Part shown: positions 1-11,640 of the stretch, one piece after another
Layout: each line of letters starts with the position of its first letter
Numbering within the stretch: the stretch's first letter is position 1
Source of the DNA: Pyrrhosoma nymphula
Lineage: Eukaryota; Arthropoda; Insecta; Odonata; Coenagrionidae
Assembly (NCBI GenBank): GCA_963573305.1
Contig: OY754335.1
Span: forward strand, 15,973,501 to 16,037,500
Direction of reading: 5' to 3'
DNA length: 64,000 bases
Position numbers and translations under genes: made by a program
Notes under the pieces: generated by a model
What the model was told of the DNA's origin: nothing
The model's input: the letters and a program-made list of their open reading frames with translations, nothing else
Database searches by the model: none

Positions 1-3000
1 TAGTTACATTGTAGATAAAACCTGGTACACAAAATCACATTCTACTTCCCGATAGCTCTTCAATGAGTAAACGGATTGCACATTCTTCATTATCTTATAG
101 CATAGTAGACACACAGACCGTGTTAGTAGCACGTGACGTGGCTTAAAAGCGAGTACTGCGGAAAAAAAACAAAATTTCTTTCCCCGAAGTATCATTTAAT
201 AAATTACGCAAAGAATTTTTGAGAACGTGCTTGGTATCCTTGTGTACTAAGGCAAAGGGCATTTTCCCAGGGTAAGGCGGAGACAAGTCCAACACGTGCC
301 TCGCACTCTTCACTCCTAAGAAATACGAATAAGGGGTCGCTATCAGAGACTAGTCAAATTTTAGGGAGCAAAGAGGTGGGTGCTTTCTGACAAGGGTTCC
401 TGGAGACGATGATTTACGCGTGCGATAAGCATCAGCGATGGGAATGTGAACGGCTCCACGATCGAGAACAGAATGCGAATAAGGTGCCACATGGGAGGAT
501 AGTAGGTACTGGAAGTTCTCGGTGTGAATAGAATTAGAAGTAGGAACCGTCTGTAAACCAATGTGGTAGTTGGATTTTACGACAATCGCACTATAAAAAA
601 CAATCAATATAGATTATGTACATCTTCAGTGGTATCATTGGCCCAATAAAGATCATAATTAAATACCAGGATCGAATGAAGGGAAAAATCTACGATTAAG
701 AGTCTAGGAAAATCTACTATTTTCCTCTCGTACTAGTACTAAGATAAAATTTTCTCGGCATAAGTATTGATGACGCCAGGAAATAGTAACTTGAAAAATT
801 GCAGTCCTCAATTTAAACTAACATTATATCATTATTTAATTTTACCAATTCGGAATAGGTTTTTGGACAGCTTCTACATTAAATTCTTTATTTCCGGGTC
901 ATCCTATTCCTTTCCTACAATTGGGTCTTGTAAGGGCAATGACGATTTATAAAAATACTAAGCAGTTATTTGTTATATTAGACGAATGGCGAAAGGATAT
1001 AGCGCCCATGAAAAAGTTGTACTAACATATCAATGCTATGATAGTCCGCTTGCAGGCTAACTCAACTTTTTGGCGTTAAATTAAGGAAAACCCTATTGAT
1101 TTATATTGATTTAAAAGTTAAGTTTTATGAATAGGGTCTTATACTGAGGGAAAGAGAATTTTACATCATATTACCCAATTTCGATATCATTGATCATAAG
1201 AGAAACGCAGGTACAATTGAAGAAAATCATGCTATACTTGCTATACTTGTTTGCAGCTATCCTTCAGATGCATATCATTTTTCAAAAAGCCATCATGCCT
1301 ACGATAAACAATATTTGATTTCTGACTGATACAATGAATTTATGAATGTTCATGGATTTTTGGCTCTAACATAAAAAGGGTCGTCTCCCGGATTGAAAAG
1401 ATTTGAAATAAAAGTCTTATTAATACCAACATTTCTTATGCTATAGAGTGATACTGCTCGGCTATCTAGTATACCGCTTCACTTCCAATGCTAATGCATG
1501 TCATATGTTTTTTAAAACCCGCCACACAATTACCTTAGCCTTTTTTCCGATCTCTATACGCTCACGCACATGTTGTCATTAATCTTCCACATTGTTTCTT
1601 TTAGCTGATGTATTATCTGATGGTATAAGTTGATGTTTATATTACAATAAAATTTTCCAGTTATAATGGAGGTTGTCCGATCACTACGGCCAGTTTTAAC
1701 AGCAGACATCATCTTTTGAAATCTACTTTTGCATTTTCCTAACAACATATTTCCTAGAAAATCAGAGAATATTTTTATAAATCATCGTGCAAAGAGAAGC
1801 CCTGAAAACGTCTCTCAATCATGATGGGAACAGTTGCTCATTGCGTTTGTTTCTCTGATGATTTTTTTTCATCTCGTTTATCGGTTGAGCATAAGGATGC
1901 AAAAACAAAGAAGCAAAGGAGAAAGGCCGAGCGTATTACTGAATTTTTTTAGTAAAAAAATACGGCAGAAGAGAAAGGATAAATAGAACGTTCCAGGGAC
2001 AAAAATTCCCGTTGATATAAATCGCGGAGCGATGCAACGAAACGAAATGGGCGGAAAGGATTGGAAGCGAGGGGAAGAAGGTGGAAAGGCCTAGGAAGAG
2101 AGAGGGAGAGATGGATGAGGAAACCACCCCTCACGCAACCGATCACGAAAACCGTTTGGTATATATATATCCCCCGCAGAAAACAAACAACGAGCATCGT
2201 ATCTCTCCTTTGCCGTCTCTTATCTTGACCTGAGCACGGGCTTTTCTTCGGGTTCTGATATCGGTAGGGAAAGCGGTACAGTTAAGAAAAGGGGATTTTT
2301 TTCCTCTTTTACTCAGAAACGGCTTGCATCTTCCTCCGCGACGGACTCTTTAAAATATTCCCGGGTGGAGAACATGAGAAGTGGGCACGTCGGAGGATGG
2401 AGTCGAATGGAAACCCTTTTAGGATGGGAGGCGTGACCGCAAGGACTAAGCAGGAAACTGTAGAAGGGGAGTGGCGAGGAACCTCTGAACCCCATTTCCT
2501 TCTGCAACCTACTCGGTCAGTAGCGGAGGGGTGGACGTGGCCAGGGGAATGGTCAGCAGGATGAGAACTCTGAAATCTAAACCTTAGATTGCAATCCGAG
2601 CCATATTGCGGAGATTTATATTACGTATTTTATTGATATCCGGAGTAAAGATTTCATAAAGAGGCCGAAGAAAAATGGAAGTACAGAGGGATCTCAGTAG
2701 TGGAACAATCCGCAAACAAATATTATTAATTTTACTCAAAGTATTTATTATTTAAATAATTGCAATAATAATAATAAATTTTAAAATTGAAGATTCTTCA
2801 ATGCTTATTGATCACAAATATGCTCAGAAAACTGAAGTTCACATTAGCTTTGCTAAGTGATGATGACGTAATGTAAAAGAAGAGAGGAAGATAGGAAAGG
2901 AGAGAGACATTACTGGTTTGAATCCCTTCTCCTCTTTAATCCGTTAGTTGAGGGCGGTTTCCCAATATCCATTCTTGCAAGCCTTTGATATTTCTTTGGA

Positions 3001-3950
3001 GTAAAACCTGTCCATTTCTAGAAGTTGAGATGCAATGCCATGGGGACTGAAATTACTTTTCTCTGCATTCTGGCAGCAGTGTGTGTGCGGATCTGATTTC
3101 GAATTTTTGTTCGAGATTCAGACCTGATTATCCTGGCATAAAATCGTTATACTGTCGAGAGCCTACTTTAGTTTTTCCCAAACTCGATTACAGTAAAGAT
3201 GATAAGCGTAGGGTAGAGTTTCATTGAGAGTACATCGGGTGACAGGAATATCTTTTTGGCCCCATTGCTAATTTATCATTAGTAGTGATCATTTTGAAAA
3301 ATATTATTTCGCTCCATCTTTGATTAACGTTTTACGATCTTTCTGCAGATTGAGGTGATAAAAAATAACAGCATGCCTAACAAATACCTCAACCTTGAGG
3401 CACTTAATGGAAAATGACGATTGCATGTCTCTTTCATTTATTACTATGTAGAGATCATGAAAGCGAGATCGTTTTCTGAACTTCTAAAGATGCCTCAACA
3501 TTAGTAGCTAAAATATTAAAACAGATTTGGAATAACTGGCAAACTATACTGGTTGAAGGGAGACTTAAATGCTTTGTGATAATTAAGTATGTATCGTAGA
3601 AAACGAGATACTTGAAAAAAATGGGCGTAACGCTTGTGGCTTACATTATATATAATGGAAAAAAATGCTCGGTACAATCAGTATGTTCAAGGAAATTTTT
3701 AACTTGAAAGAATAAATATAAATGATATTCCTATGATAGAATTGGAATGGTGAAATGTGAACTGGACATAAACAAATCTTTCTACGCGACTTGATTTTCA
3801 CATGCTATATTTTAGACGATGTTTCTCTATCTGCATGACTTTGATATAAATCAACAGAGGCATTATTATTTCACTTATTTAGTTCAGTAAAATTTGCGGT
3901 AAAATTCTGTCTATTGATTTTAATTATACTGATGCCTATCTGACGACTTT
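1..3950. other. Non-coding stretch, no recognisable gene
   Basis: AT-rich sequence with only short open frames (under about 85 codons) on both strands and no protein family I recognise. A slightly more GC- and purine-rich part lies at about 2030-2540, and a short (TA)n run at about 2160. Nothing else is supported. Confidence 0.6.
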
Positions 3951-3956
3951 CCTTTA

Positions 3957-4100
3957 CCAGAGGACATCCCAGCAAGATTACTCAAAGGCCATGGGCCCGA
4001 AGTTAGGCCGTTCCTCGGATGCATATTTAACAACTCGATTACTGAAGTTTTGTCCCCTTGGACAGCAAGATAGCTGACGTCATCCCTATCTTTATGAGCG
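3957..4100 (+). pseudogene. Non-LTR retrotransposon RT fragment (CR1/Jockey group)
   Basis: The frame read from 3963 gives DIPARLLK, then GPEVRPFLGCIFNNSITEV, then a stop (TAG) at 4071-4073. This matches the N-terminal fingers region of CR1/L2/Jockey-type reverse transcriptases, where a 'GPDGIPARLLK ... lFn.Sl..g..P..Wk.A' block precedes the catalytic palm. The reading frame is constant from 3963 to the stop. Only this short block is recognisable, and no YADD box or endonuclease lies nearby. It is a dead scrap of a retroelement. The family call rests on eye recognition of one motif block. It may belong to the same lineage as the LINE tail near 28.5 kb, but the two cover different parts of the protein and cannot be compared directly. 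Confidence 0.5.
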
Positions 4101-4832
4101 AAATTAACTAGAACTTAGGTATATAGGGTACTGCTCATACCAAACTTCCAGTCCAGCATAATCCAAGAAGAAAAACTATTGGCATTCCACGGCATCAGTA
4201 TCCTAAGATATAGGATTCAGCTTGACTTCAGAGAAATAGGTATCTTGCTATCCATAGGTGAATATCTTCCTCTCCCGACAATATCTTCTAAGCCATTGCA
4301 GTTTTGTTGAAAAGGCAAATTTATGCCATTAATTATCGTTTACAGCCTTGAAAAGGGATAGAAAAACTAGTCTTAATAGTAACAAAAGAACTTGGTAATA
4401 TATTTTGATGGATTATCCTTTGTAGTTTTAAACTTACTTCAAAGAATTCAATTTTGTAATGTAGCTTGCAGAATGAAAGAGGTACTTGTTTCCGTGGACT
4501 AAGAAGGCCTATTTTACCTTTGCATTGGATAGTCGCGCGATTACGACAAAACTGAGTGAAATATTGTGTACATTATACCTAAATGGATGCACTTATCTAT
4601 GGATGGTTAGATAGGATAGATTCACGGTCGGTATACAAAAGTGGAAGCTCTATCAAATTACAATGCATTCTCCTTCGAAGACTGGTGCATGAAAGGCTGC
4701 TCCACACACCCTTACAATTGTCTCCAGGGATCAGGTGGCTTTCGATAATTTCTACCCTTGCCATTCCTTCCGGTCCATCATCCGGATAACAAAAAAGCCG
4801 AAGCTAATAATTCAAATGGTATTTATTCTCGA
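4101..4832. other. Non-coding stretch
   Basis: AT-rich with short random open frames. No feature could be supported. Confidence 0.55.
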
Positions 4833-5008
4833 CCTCAGTTTTATATGGTGCAAATGTCAGGAGTTTAGGTCAAACAGTTTTTTTATTTTTAAACTTTTGT
4901 CGAAGTTTCGGATTTGATGAATAAAAATCCGAAACGTCGGCAAAAGTTTAAAAATAAAAAAAATTATTTGACCTAAAGTCATGAAATTTGCACTATATGA
5001 AGCTAATA
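4833..5008. repeat. Foldback (inverted-repeat) element, arms about 65-80 bp
   Basis: The left arm (4848-4914) and right arm (4927-4993) are near-perfect reverse complements. GTGCAAAT and TTTAGGTCAAA on the left mirror TTTGACCTAAA and ATTTGCAC on the right. The inner arms contain a T/A-rich run, AAACTTTTG and GTTTCGGATTT, with a loop of about a dozen bases. Similarity continues more weakly outward for about 15 bp on each side. There is no coding capacity. It is most likely a short non-autonomous (MITE-like) element or a transcribed hairpin. I could not assign a superfamily or a clear target-site duplication. Confidence 0.7.
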
Positions 5009-6530
5009 ATCTCGCTCATCAGACTATCTCGCTAATTATTAGACCTGTTATAGTGACATATTTACATATTATCCAATCTTCTTCTATCTTATTACCACAT
5101 TCACCATCCTATCGTATAAGTAATATGCAGTTGACATATACAAGTGACCAAAGTCTTGCAACCCAGTGGCGGGTGGCCCATAAGAAATATACGTAGGCGT
5201 TCACGGCATTCTACCTTCAGAGACTGGACGTATGTTTGGGAAAGTATAGAGGAAAGCAAGAGTGCATACATGATTTGGTCAATGTTGAGCGGATTTTGGA
5301 TAACACCTCATTTTTCCTTCCGACCACCAGGTAAGAATTAAACTTTCTTTACCAGAAAACTCTTATCTAATGACGTGTGACGAATAAAACAGCAATGCTA
5401 ACGTGCGTCGCGAATTATTCGATACGTAAATGTAGGGATTTTCTCCGGAGGAAAATCAGGGAAATAAAATCACCGAAAGAATATAACTGAGTATTACAAT
5501 TTGGATGGCTTCTCCCACTACACCATTTGGGTACTGATTCCAAAAACAAACCAGCGTATCGAAACCAAGCGGCGGACGATACAAGACAATGAAACACAGA
5601 CACTGCAAAGCATCAATGAAATATATCCCTTGAGGCTACCAAAAATTAGACAATACTCGGTTGCAGAAATGACACAAATGTATCAAAAATGTACGTCAAG
5701 GTATATGTTTAATACGTGTTGCAGAAAAAATCACTTCATTGGCATCATAAATACTGTCGTACCTTATAGGGCTTGGTGAAGTAGGTTTACATGAAAATGA
5801 ATTCCACAAATTACCAAGATGGCGGATTTACAATGAACTACTTGGGAGCAGAGCCGGATTACCAATAAGGCAAAGTAGGCAGTAGCCTATGGGCCCCGAG
5901 AATTTATTTCCTCTTTCATCTCTTACGACTGAACGTTATGTTATGATTTACGTTACCTGTACTGCCTACAGTCCCCCAAGTGTGTTAATCCGTCACTGAT
6001 TGGGAGGGTTAATCACTTCATACAAGAGTATGCGAGGAAAGATGTATTGGGGTAATGAAGCTGAGCTTTAATAATGTGCATGTTGTGCATAAGGTAAACA
6101 TGTATAAATTGTATTCAAAATATTCGGTTCAATTACTTTTGGGAGATAAGTCACGAAAGCTATTATTCTTGCGATATAAATTTAGTAATTAAGTCCATAG
6201 TTTTATGGCACTCATAGCTATTCAATTCATAGCTAGATGTTAGTACAAAAGGTAATAGGTAAAGCAACCCTTAAAAAGGCCCGTTGCGAATGAGTTTTCC
6301 CCTGAAAAACTATATCATTACTTTCATTTGGAAGATATAACAGAGTGTTACAGTCTAATCACGAAATCACAATGTTAAAATAAAAAAACCGACGTCTCGC
6401 AACCCTCAAGAGGCGCACGGCCCGGGACAAAGAAAACGCAAGAGACGCTCACGAAACTCGAAGAAGAATGGAATGATGGGTACGAAAATATGTCCGGGAC
6501 ATATAATACAAATAGAGGAGATAAGGACGA
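5009..6530. other. Non-coding stretch
   Basis: No recognisable gene or element. Open frames are under about 95 codons with no family resemblance. Confidence 0.55.
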
Positions 6531-6534
6531 CGTG

Positions 6535-6870
6535 AAGAGGGTGGGGAGGTAGTGGGGTGGATCGTTTCGCCGCCACCCGGTGTAAGCCGAGATGCGTGGA
6601 GAGAGATGGAGGGAGTGGGAGTAGGGATTCCTCAACTGGCAGGGGAGGAGAGCGAAAGAAGGGAAGGATTTGGGAGGCGATATCCGAGCGAAGGGTCATT
6701 CAGGACGCGGAGGAGGCGGGAGGAGGGCGGTCGGTTGGTTTGTAAGGGGAATCTCTGGGAGGAGATGTTGGGAAGGGTGCAAGGGGAGAGGAAAAAGGGC
6801 ATCCGGGGATGAAAAGGAAAGGTTTTTCCCACTGAGTGGCGAAGGAGAACGGGGGATTTGAGAATGGACC
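6535..6870. repeat. Purine-rich (G/A) strand-skewed tract
   Basis: The plus strand is dominated by G and A (GGAG, GAAGG, GGCGG units) for more than 300 bp, far from the composition of its flanks. Frames running through it on both strands look protein-like only because of low complexity (Arg/Gly/Glu one way, Pro/Ser/Leu the other). Similar tracts recur in the window in both orientations. Confidence 0.6.
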
Positions 6871-6939
6871 TGAAAATTCCGGCAAGAGAGGTTTTTCCGT
6901 CCGTCTCACTTTTCTCTCCTTCGCTTCTAAAAACCCATT

Positions 6940-7110
6940 CAAGAGCCCTCCTACCCCGTCCCAGAAAAGATTCTGTTCTTTAGGGTCACGGATAAAGAAA
7001 AAAGAGCAACGATAAGAATAAGGCGAAAGTGACGGACAGTTCGTGTACAAGCTCCTCTCTCTCTCTCTCGCTCTTGACTCGTTTTGTTTTATTTTGCAAA
7101 GGACGGGCGT
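6940..7110 (+). repeat. Duplicated module, copy 1 (second copy near 8.1 kb)
   Basis: This copy contains AAAAGATTCT, then ACGGATAA, then GTGACGGACAGTTCGTGTAC, followed by CAAGCTCC and a CT microsatellite. The same landmarks occur in the same order and orientation at about 8065-8270. The strongest shared block is 7029-7056 here against 8158-8186 there. It is either an old local duplication or two insertions of one uncharacterised repeat. Confidence 0.6.
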
Positions 7111-7230
7111 TTTCGGAGAAATGTCGTTTATTATTATTATCATTGCAGAATTCGAGAGAACTCCATACAAAAACGGCGAATCCAAGGCATACAATTTTTT
7201 TATTTCAAATAATTTCCCTAACCTTGTTTC

Positions 7231-7261
7231 CTGATGACAGTGTAGCGACACTAGCTGAAAC
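7231..7261 (+). other. Hammerhead-like core motif
   Basis: CTGATGA at 7231-7237 is followed by a hairpin (AGTGT, loop AGCG, ACACT) and then GAAAC at 7257-7261. CTGANGA, a helix and GAAA is the catalytic core order of hammerhead ribozymes. Spacing is not canonical: extra bases sit between the helix and GAAAC, and I see no convincing stems I and III. It is one of five similar motifs in the window. It may be a decayed retroelement end or chance. Confidence 0.3.
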
Positions 7262-7396
7262 AATAAAACATTATATTCCGTGGAATTGCTTATGTTCCCT
7301 TAAATTTGCGATGGAATCGCACGAAGTCTCAGCCACAACCGTCGTTCTGATTTGTAGCAGGTGATGTATCTCCAAGTATTCAACAGAGCTACATTT

Positions 7397-7566
7397 GAAT
7401 TGCTTTTATTTGGGTTTCTCCCGCGTTCATCCATTTTATGGAAAACCGTTTCACTTGCATTCCAGCTAGCGTCGTCAGGTGCTGAATTCAGGAATAGTTG
7501 GAATGCAAGTGAAACGGTTTTCCATAAAATGAATGAACGCGAGAGAAACCCAAATAAAAGCAATTC
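7397..7566. repeat. Foldback element with 67-bp arms and 36-bp spacer
   Basis: The left arm 7397-7463 and right arm 7500-7566 are reverse complements with two mismatches that I can see. GAATTGCTTTTATTTGGGTT on the left mirrors AACCCAAATAAAAGCAATTC on the right, and GGTTTTCCATAAAATG mirrors it on the other side. The arms translate to similar-looking short peptides on both strands, which is an artefact of the symmetry. The spacer's minus strand carries CTGACGA and, across the left arm, GAAAC (7448-7481). A transcript would form a long, almost perfect hairpin. It is probably a non-autonomous transposon or the end of one. No clear target duplication was seen. Confidence 0.85.
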
Positions 7567-7679
7567 ATCAAATCACCCCGGAAGCCTCCGAACCTGAGCT
7601 TCTTATCAGAGCATCAATCTTCAGATTGATGAATGCCCATTATGGGTCTCAATCCAAGGTCTTCTCAACTCCTTTTAGA

Positions 7680-8010
7680 TACTAGGGGATGCGACCGACG
7701 TCTGAGGTTATTCTCTCTACTATAGGCGTGGTAAATTGGTTGACTGGGGATGTTTTATTGTGAATGTAAGAAGGGCTGAGAGAAATCCGGCGTCGGTATA
7801 GGCGTGAATTAAAAAAAAGGCGTAAAGGGATCAAACACTTTAACGTCCCATCCGACGGACGAAGTCTTGTACCTGAAGTACTTTGCACTTAGCAGCCAAG
7901 AAGACACGTTGACTCCTCTGAAAGAGTCTCTGTTACTTCCAAGATTCGAATCTGGGCCCTCGGGATAGGAATCCGATACTCTTAACAGCCACAACAATAT
8001 AATCCACACC
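7680..8010 (-). mobile_element. tRNA-headed SINE (family A), copy 1
   Basis: Read on the minus strand, a tRNA-like head starts near 8006 with GTGGCTGTTAAGAG (A-box-like). A B-box, AGATTCGAATCT, follows at about 7942-7953. Downstream the body contains AAGTACTTCAGG, GGATGGGACGTTAAAGTG and a tail with CTCAGACGTCGG near 7683-7700. The same head, body and tail order recurs near 22.4 and 46.9 kb, all on the minus strand. This supports a dispersed SINE family rather than a tRNA gene; no acceptor stem can be closed. Confidence 0.6.
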
Positions 8011-8064
8011 AGAGGAAATCCCTGAAAGATAACTCAAAGATTGTGTCTTATCTCTCTCTTCCTC

Positions 8065-8270
8065 TCCTTCTGGTCCTTAACTCCTATCCTCGACCAACAA
8101 AAAAGATTCTCAAGGGCTACGGATAAGAAAGGGAGCAAAGGTAAGATAGATGGGGAAAGTGACGGACAGTTCGTGTACAAACTCCCGCTCGTTCCAAAAT
8201 CCTCTTCCCCTTCTTACTCGTCCTCTCTATGTTTTTATTTGGCGGTGGACAGAGGCTTCGGGAGAAAAGT
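8065..8270 (+). repeat. Duplicated module, copy 2
   Basis: Carries AAAAGATTCT, CTACGGATAA, GTGACGGACAGTTCGTGTAC and AAACTCC in the same order as the copy at 6940-7110. Downstream, both also share a looser 'GGAGAAA..TG..TTT' block. An open frame at 8041-8334 covers it but resembles no known protein. Confidence 0.55.
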
Positions 8271-8299
8271 GCTATTTTTTAGTTTTATTTCAGCTGGGA

Positions 8300-10240
8300 G
8301 GAGGATTGAGACAGGTTTGCCAGTGGTAGCGTAACGCCTTTGTTTGCTCTCCCACGTCTGGGCAGCGGAAATCACAAGAAATTCCCGTGTAATGGTCGTT
8401 TATTTTTCTCGGTCGTGTTGGAGGATTGGTCTTTTTCTGTCCTCTCACTTGTCGTCGTGCCACGCTCTCCTTTCCCGTTGCAATGACTGCCTTTTTCGTT
8501 TCGTCTCGTCTTTTAAGAATAGCTTGTCGGCTTAGTTCGAAAGCGACGGGATGGAATGATGTCATGTCGCATTGCATTCCCTCTAGGAAAGCCGTGGGTT
8601 GTGGCGGAATTCTTAAAAATGCCATGCATGTCCCTATCCAAACAGGGGTTACCATGAGCGTCAATTTTCATTCCGATCAGGATCTAAAAAACAAAGAAGT
8701 TGGCCCCGTGTATGTTCTACTGCTTTTATACACTACGAGAGCAGTCTGTCGTATATTTTTTATATGGTAATTGGATGGTAGTCATTCTCCATATCGAACA
8801 GAGTTTGCGTTCCGGAGAAATTCTCAGTAGCTATTAAATTTGTCATTAGTGAGTATTCCAGGCAAAATAGTAATCGAAATAATTTGTGCTACTGCTGACG
8901 CCAGTAACTCCTTTTTGAAAGACTGCTTTTTTCTGTAAAGTTTGTACCAGTATCGTTATTTTTTTAAGGCATAATATACTTGCTTTCTGTAATTATAGTC
9001 AATATTTATTATGGATTTTCTTAAATTACAATTGAAGTAATAAGTAGGAAAAGTCGTGCAAATGGTCGCACATACTCCAGTTTATACATAAGTTCGTACA
9101 ATTCGTTTTTGATAAAAATTTTAATACTCGAAGTATAAATGCAATTTTCTGGTTCTGATTAAAAAATAAAAACTTGGTTCAAGTATTTGATTAAATTTCA
9201 CTCTCATTTATTTCTCTCCTGATTCTCAAATTAAGCTTTCCTGACCGGTAAAGGCCTTTGATTGATGTTCCTAATACCTCCATATTCATACACTATACTC
9301 TAGCAGTATATATATAAACTATTCCACCATTTCAAATCCATATCCACTCTCATGATATTTACTCTCAGCCTTTCTTATATTTTGCAAACGCTTTTGTCGA
9401 GTTCCGAAAGATTTACTCAATGTTTAGATTTATGATTCGGTTCAAATCAAATGTGACATAAATATCGATACAATCTAGTAACTGGTCACGTACGATATCT
9501 ATCAAATAATTAGCGTCAGAGAAATTTCGATACGGATTCATATTGAATACATATCGCCCAGACCTACTTAGGGATTTGTTCCCGTCGGTAGGACGGTGAC
9601 CACATTCTAATGAGCGTATATAAACTGAGTAGGTAGGGAAAAAGGGAGTCACTGTACCAGTGAATCTTGTGTGATAATCTGTACTGAGCTAAAGCGGGTA
9701 AAGGCACACCGAGAGAGATATGGAGCTGGCAGGGAGATTATTAATGCACATATAAAAGTCAGGCATTTGGGCGATCAGTTCCCTTTAGCACAGCGGATAC
9801 GGAGGAATGTGGGGAGTTTAGGGAGCACATTTTCTTGCGCCGTAAAAACGGTCATGTTGAATCAAGAGAATGTGAGCTCAACGTCTTCATACAACCCTGA
9901 AAGCTGCTGCAAAGGCATGGGGGAGGATATATGAGGACACCACCGCAGTAAAAGGGAGAGAACCGGAAAAGGTAATGAATATAAGGAGGTGGTGAACAGT
10001 GAGATACGACTTTATGGATTAGTGCCACGCTCTAATTTTGTTGCAGTCGTTACCAGAATAATAATAGCAATTGCGTCCTTATTTGAGCGAATTCAGGACT
10101 TGATATACCTTTCTGGCAATAAGCTCCTTACAAATCACAAAATACAAATGGTGTTTGAGAATAGTTCTTAGGGTTCTTGGAGTTCTTATACCCATCTTTT
10201 CAACAATGTATCTATCCAATGTTGTAACTTTGGCCTATTA
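8300..10240. other. Non-coding stretch
   Basis: Open frames up to about 124 codons (8290-8664 minus) have no recognised domain and overlap other frames of equal quality. AT-rich from about 8850 to 9420. Nothing specific supported. Confidence 0.5.
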
Positions 10241-10243
10241 TAC

Positions 10244-10323
10244 ATATTTAGTGTGGGGGATAAATGTCATATATCTAAGGGGGATATTTAGTGTGGGGGA
10301 TAATGTCATAAATGTCTGAGGGT
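10244..10323 (+). repeat. Two-copy tandem repeat, 40-bp unit
   Basis: ATATTTAGTGTGGGGGATAA begins at 10244 and again at 10284, each followed by ATGTCATA. The second copy has lost one A and diverges at its end. It is a recent-looking local duplication with no coding content. Confidence 0.8.
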
Positions 10324-11510
10324 CCACCTAAAACTTGCATAGTCTGAATTTTTATATTAACCTTGCAAATGTGTGTAGCGGTGCAAGTCTCCAGTGACTA
10401 AGACGTCGTTTCTTCTGATAGCTTTTCCTTTGCTCGTATTTCATAGCCTGTTTCTTTGCTCGTAGAAGGTCTTAACGAAGCGTATTACAGTACTTTGTAT
10501 AGTTTGCGCATCAAATCTTTTTGTGCTGGGAGCAAATGTTCGCAGCTTCCTAGGTCGAGATGAGGAAAGTAACCTGTTCCTCTAAAATTTACATCCGAGG
10601 ATCTTACTACCATTCGTTTGAAATATTTCAGTTATATTATTACATATTGGTCGTGAGGAGACCACGGGTTCACCCCCATAAAAAGATAAGTGAGAGCTAG
10701 TTTCATGCCATCGGGATAGGAGGGTAATGGACGCAGATCCTGCAGGTTCATGGTGTAGCTCCAGAACGTCCTTCTTCCCGGGTGAGCCGTTTATTCAGCT
10801 TTTAATTTGGCGCGTTTGGCCAGCACGGGAAAACCTCCAAATAAAATAGAACAACCCTTTCACTCCTTCCGTTTGTGATAAATTTAGTTTATGTGCTGGC
10901 CCCTGATAAAAGATATGTAATATGAAACAGCGAGACTTGAAGCGTTTCACGTGGCTGAAAAAGCGAAAAGTTTCCAAAGTAAGGTTAGCTTATTAATTTC
11001 CCCAGGGACACAAAAAGCCTCGGGAAAACCTCGTGTGCTGAGCAAAGAATTGGGTCATCTACTGAAACAGCATCGGTATTAATTTATTAAACTGAGAGTA
11101 AAGGTATTTTGGTATTTGGTATTCTTTTAGACATTTTCTATTACTACTCTTTGAAAGCGATAAGCATTTTTTAACTCCCTTAAAAATGCAAGTGAATCTC
11201 TCTTAAAATTGAATCAATGATAATGTCCTTATGACAAAATCCTAAATAATCTTCCTTAAACTTCTTTTCAAGTTACACCAGATCCCAAAATGCTATAAAT
11301 TTAAACTTATCTACATACTAATTTTCAATTTCATTCCGCTGAATTCTTAGTTTCCCACTTTAAATTGAGATCCCCCGAAGAAGTCGGCAATTTTACTTAT
11401 AATGGTTGAGATGGCAGAACTAAGTGCTACTAATACTAAAATTATCGGGTTTGATCACGACCGAAACAAGAATATGATAAAAACGATGTACCGCTATCCT
11501 AGAACCAGTG
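10324..11510. other. Non-coding stretch
   Basis: No gene or repeat recognised. Only short frames are present. Confidence 0.55.
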
Positions 11511-11514
11511 TATC

Positions 11515-11640
11515 GTGATTTCCCAGTGGCCTACTGAAGTTTAGAGCCTGCTATTGGAGACTAGAGTTCAATTCTTCCGTTACTTCCTTTAAAATTCTCG
11601 ATTGACTCTTAGCCGAACAGCCTGCCTTTACTTATTAATA
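11515..11640 (+). mobile_element. Possible tRNA-headed SINE fragment
   Basis: TGGCCTACTGAAG (A-box-like, 11527-11539) is followed 25 bp later by AGAGTTCAATTC (B-box-like, 11563-11574), then CCGTTACTTCCTTTAAAATTC. That last string resembles the post-B-box sequence of the 46.9 kb family A copy. No acceptor stem. The fragment is degraded and its end is uncertain. Confidence 0.4.

Noticed and set aside
6700..7263. 187-codon minus-strand open frame
   Set aside because: Covers a purine-rich tract and a duplicated repeat module; composition is Pro/Ser/Arg low complexity and no domain is recognisable.
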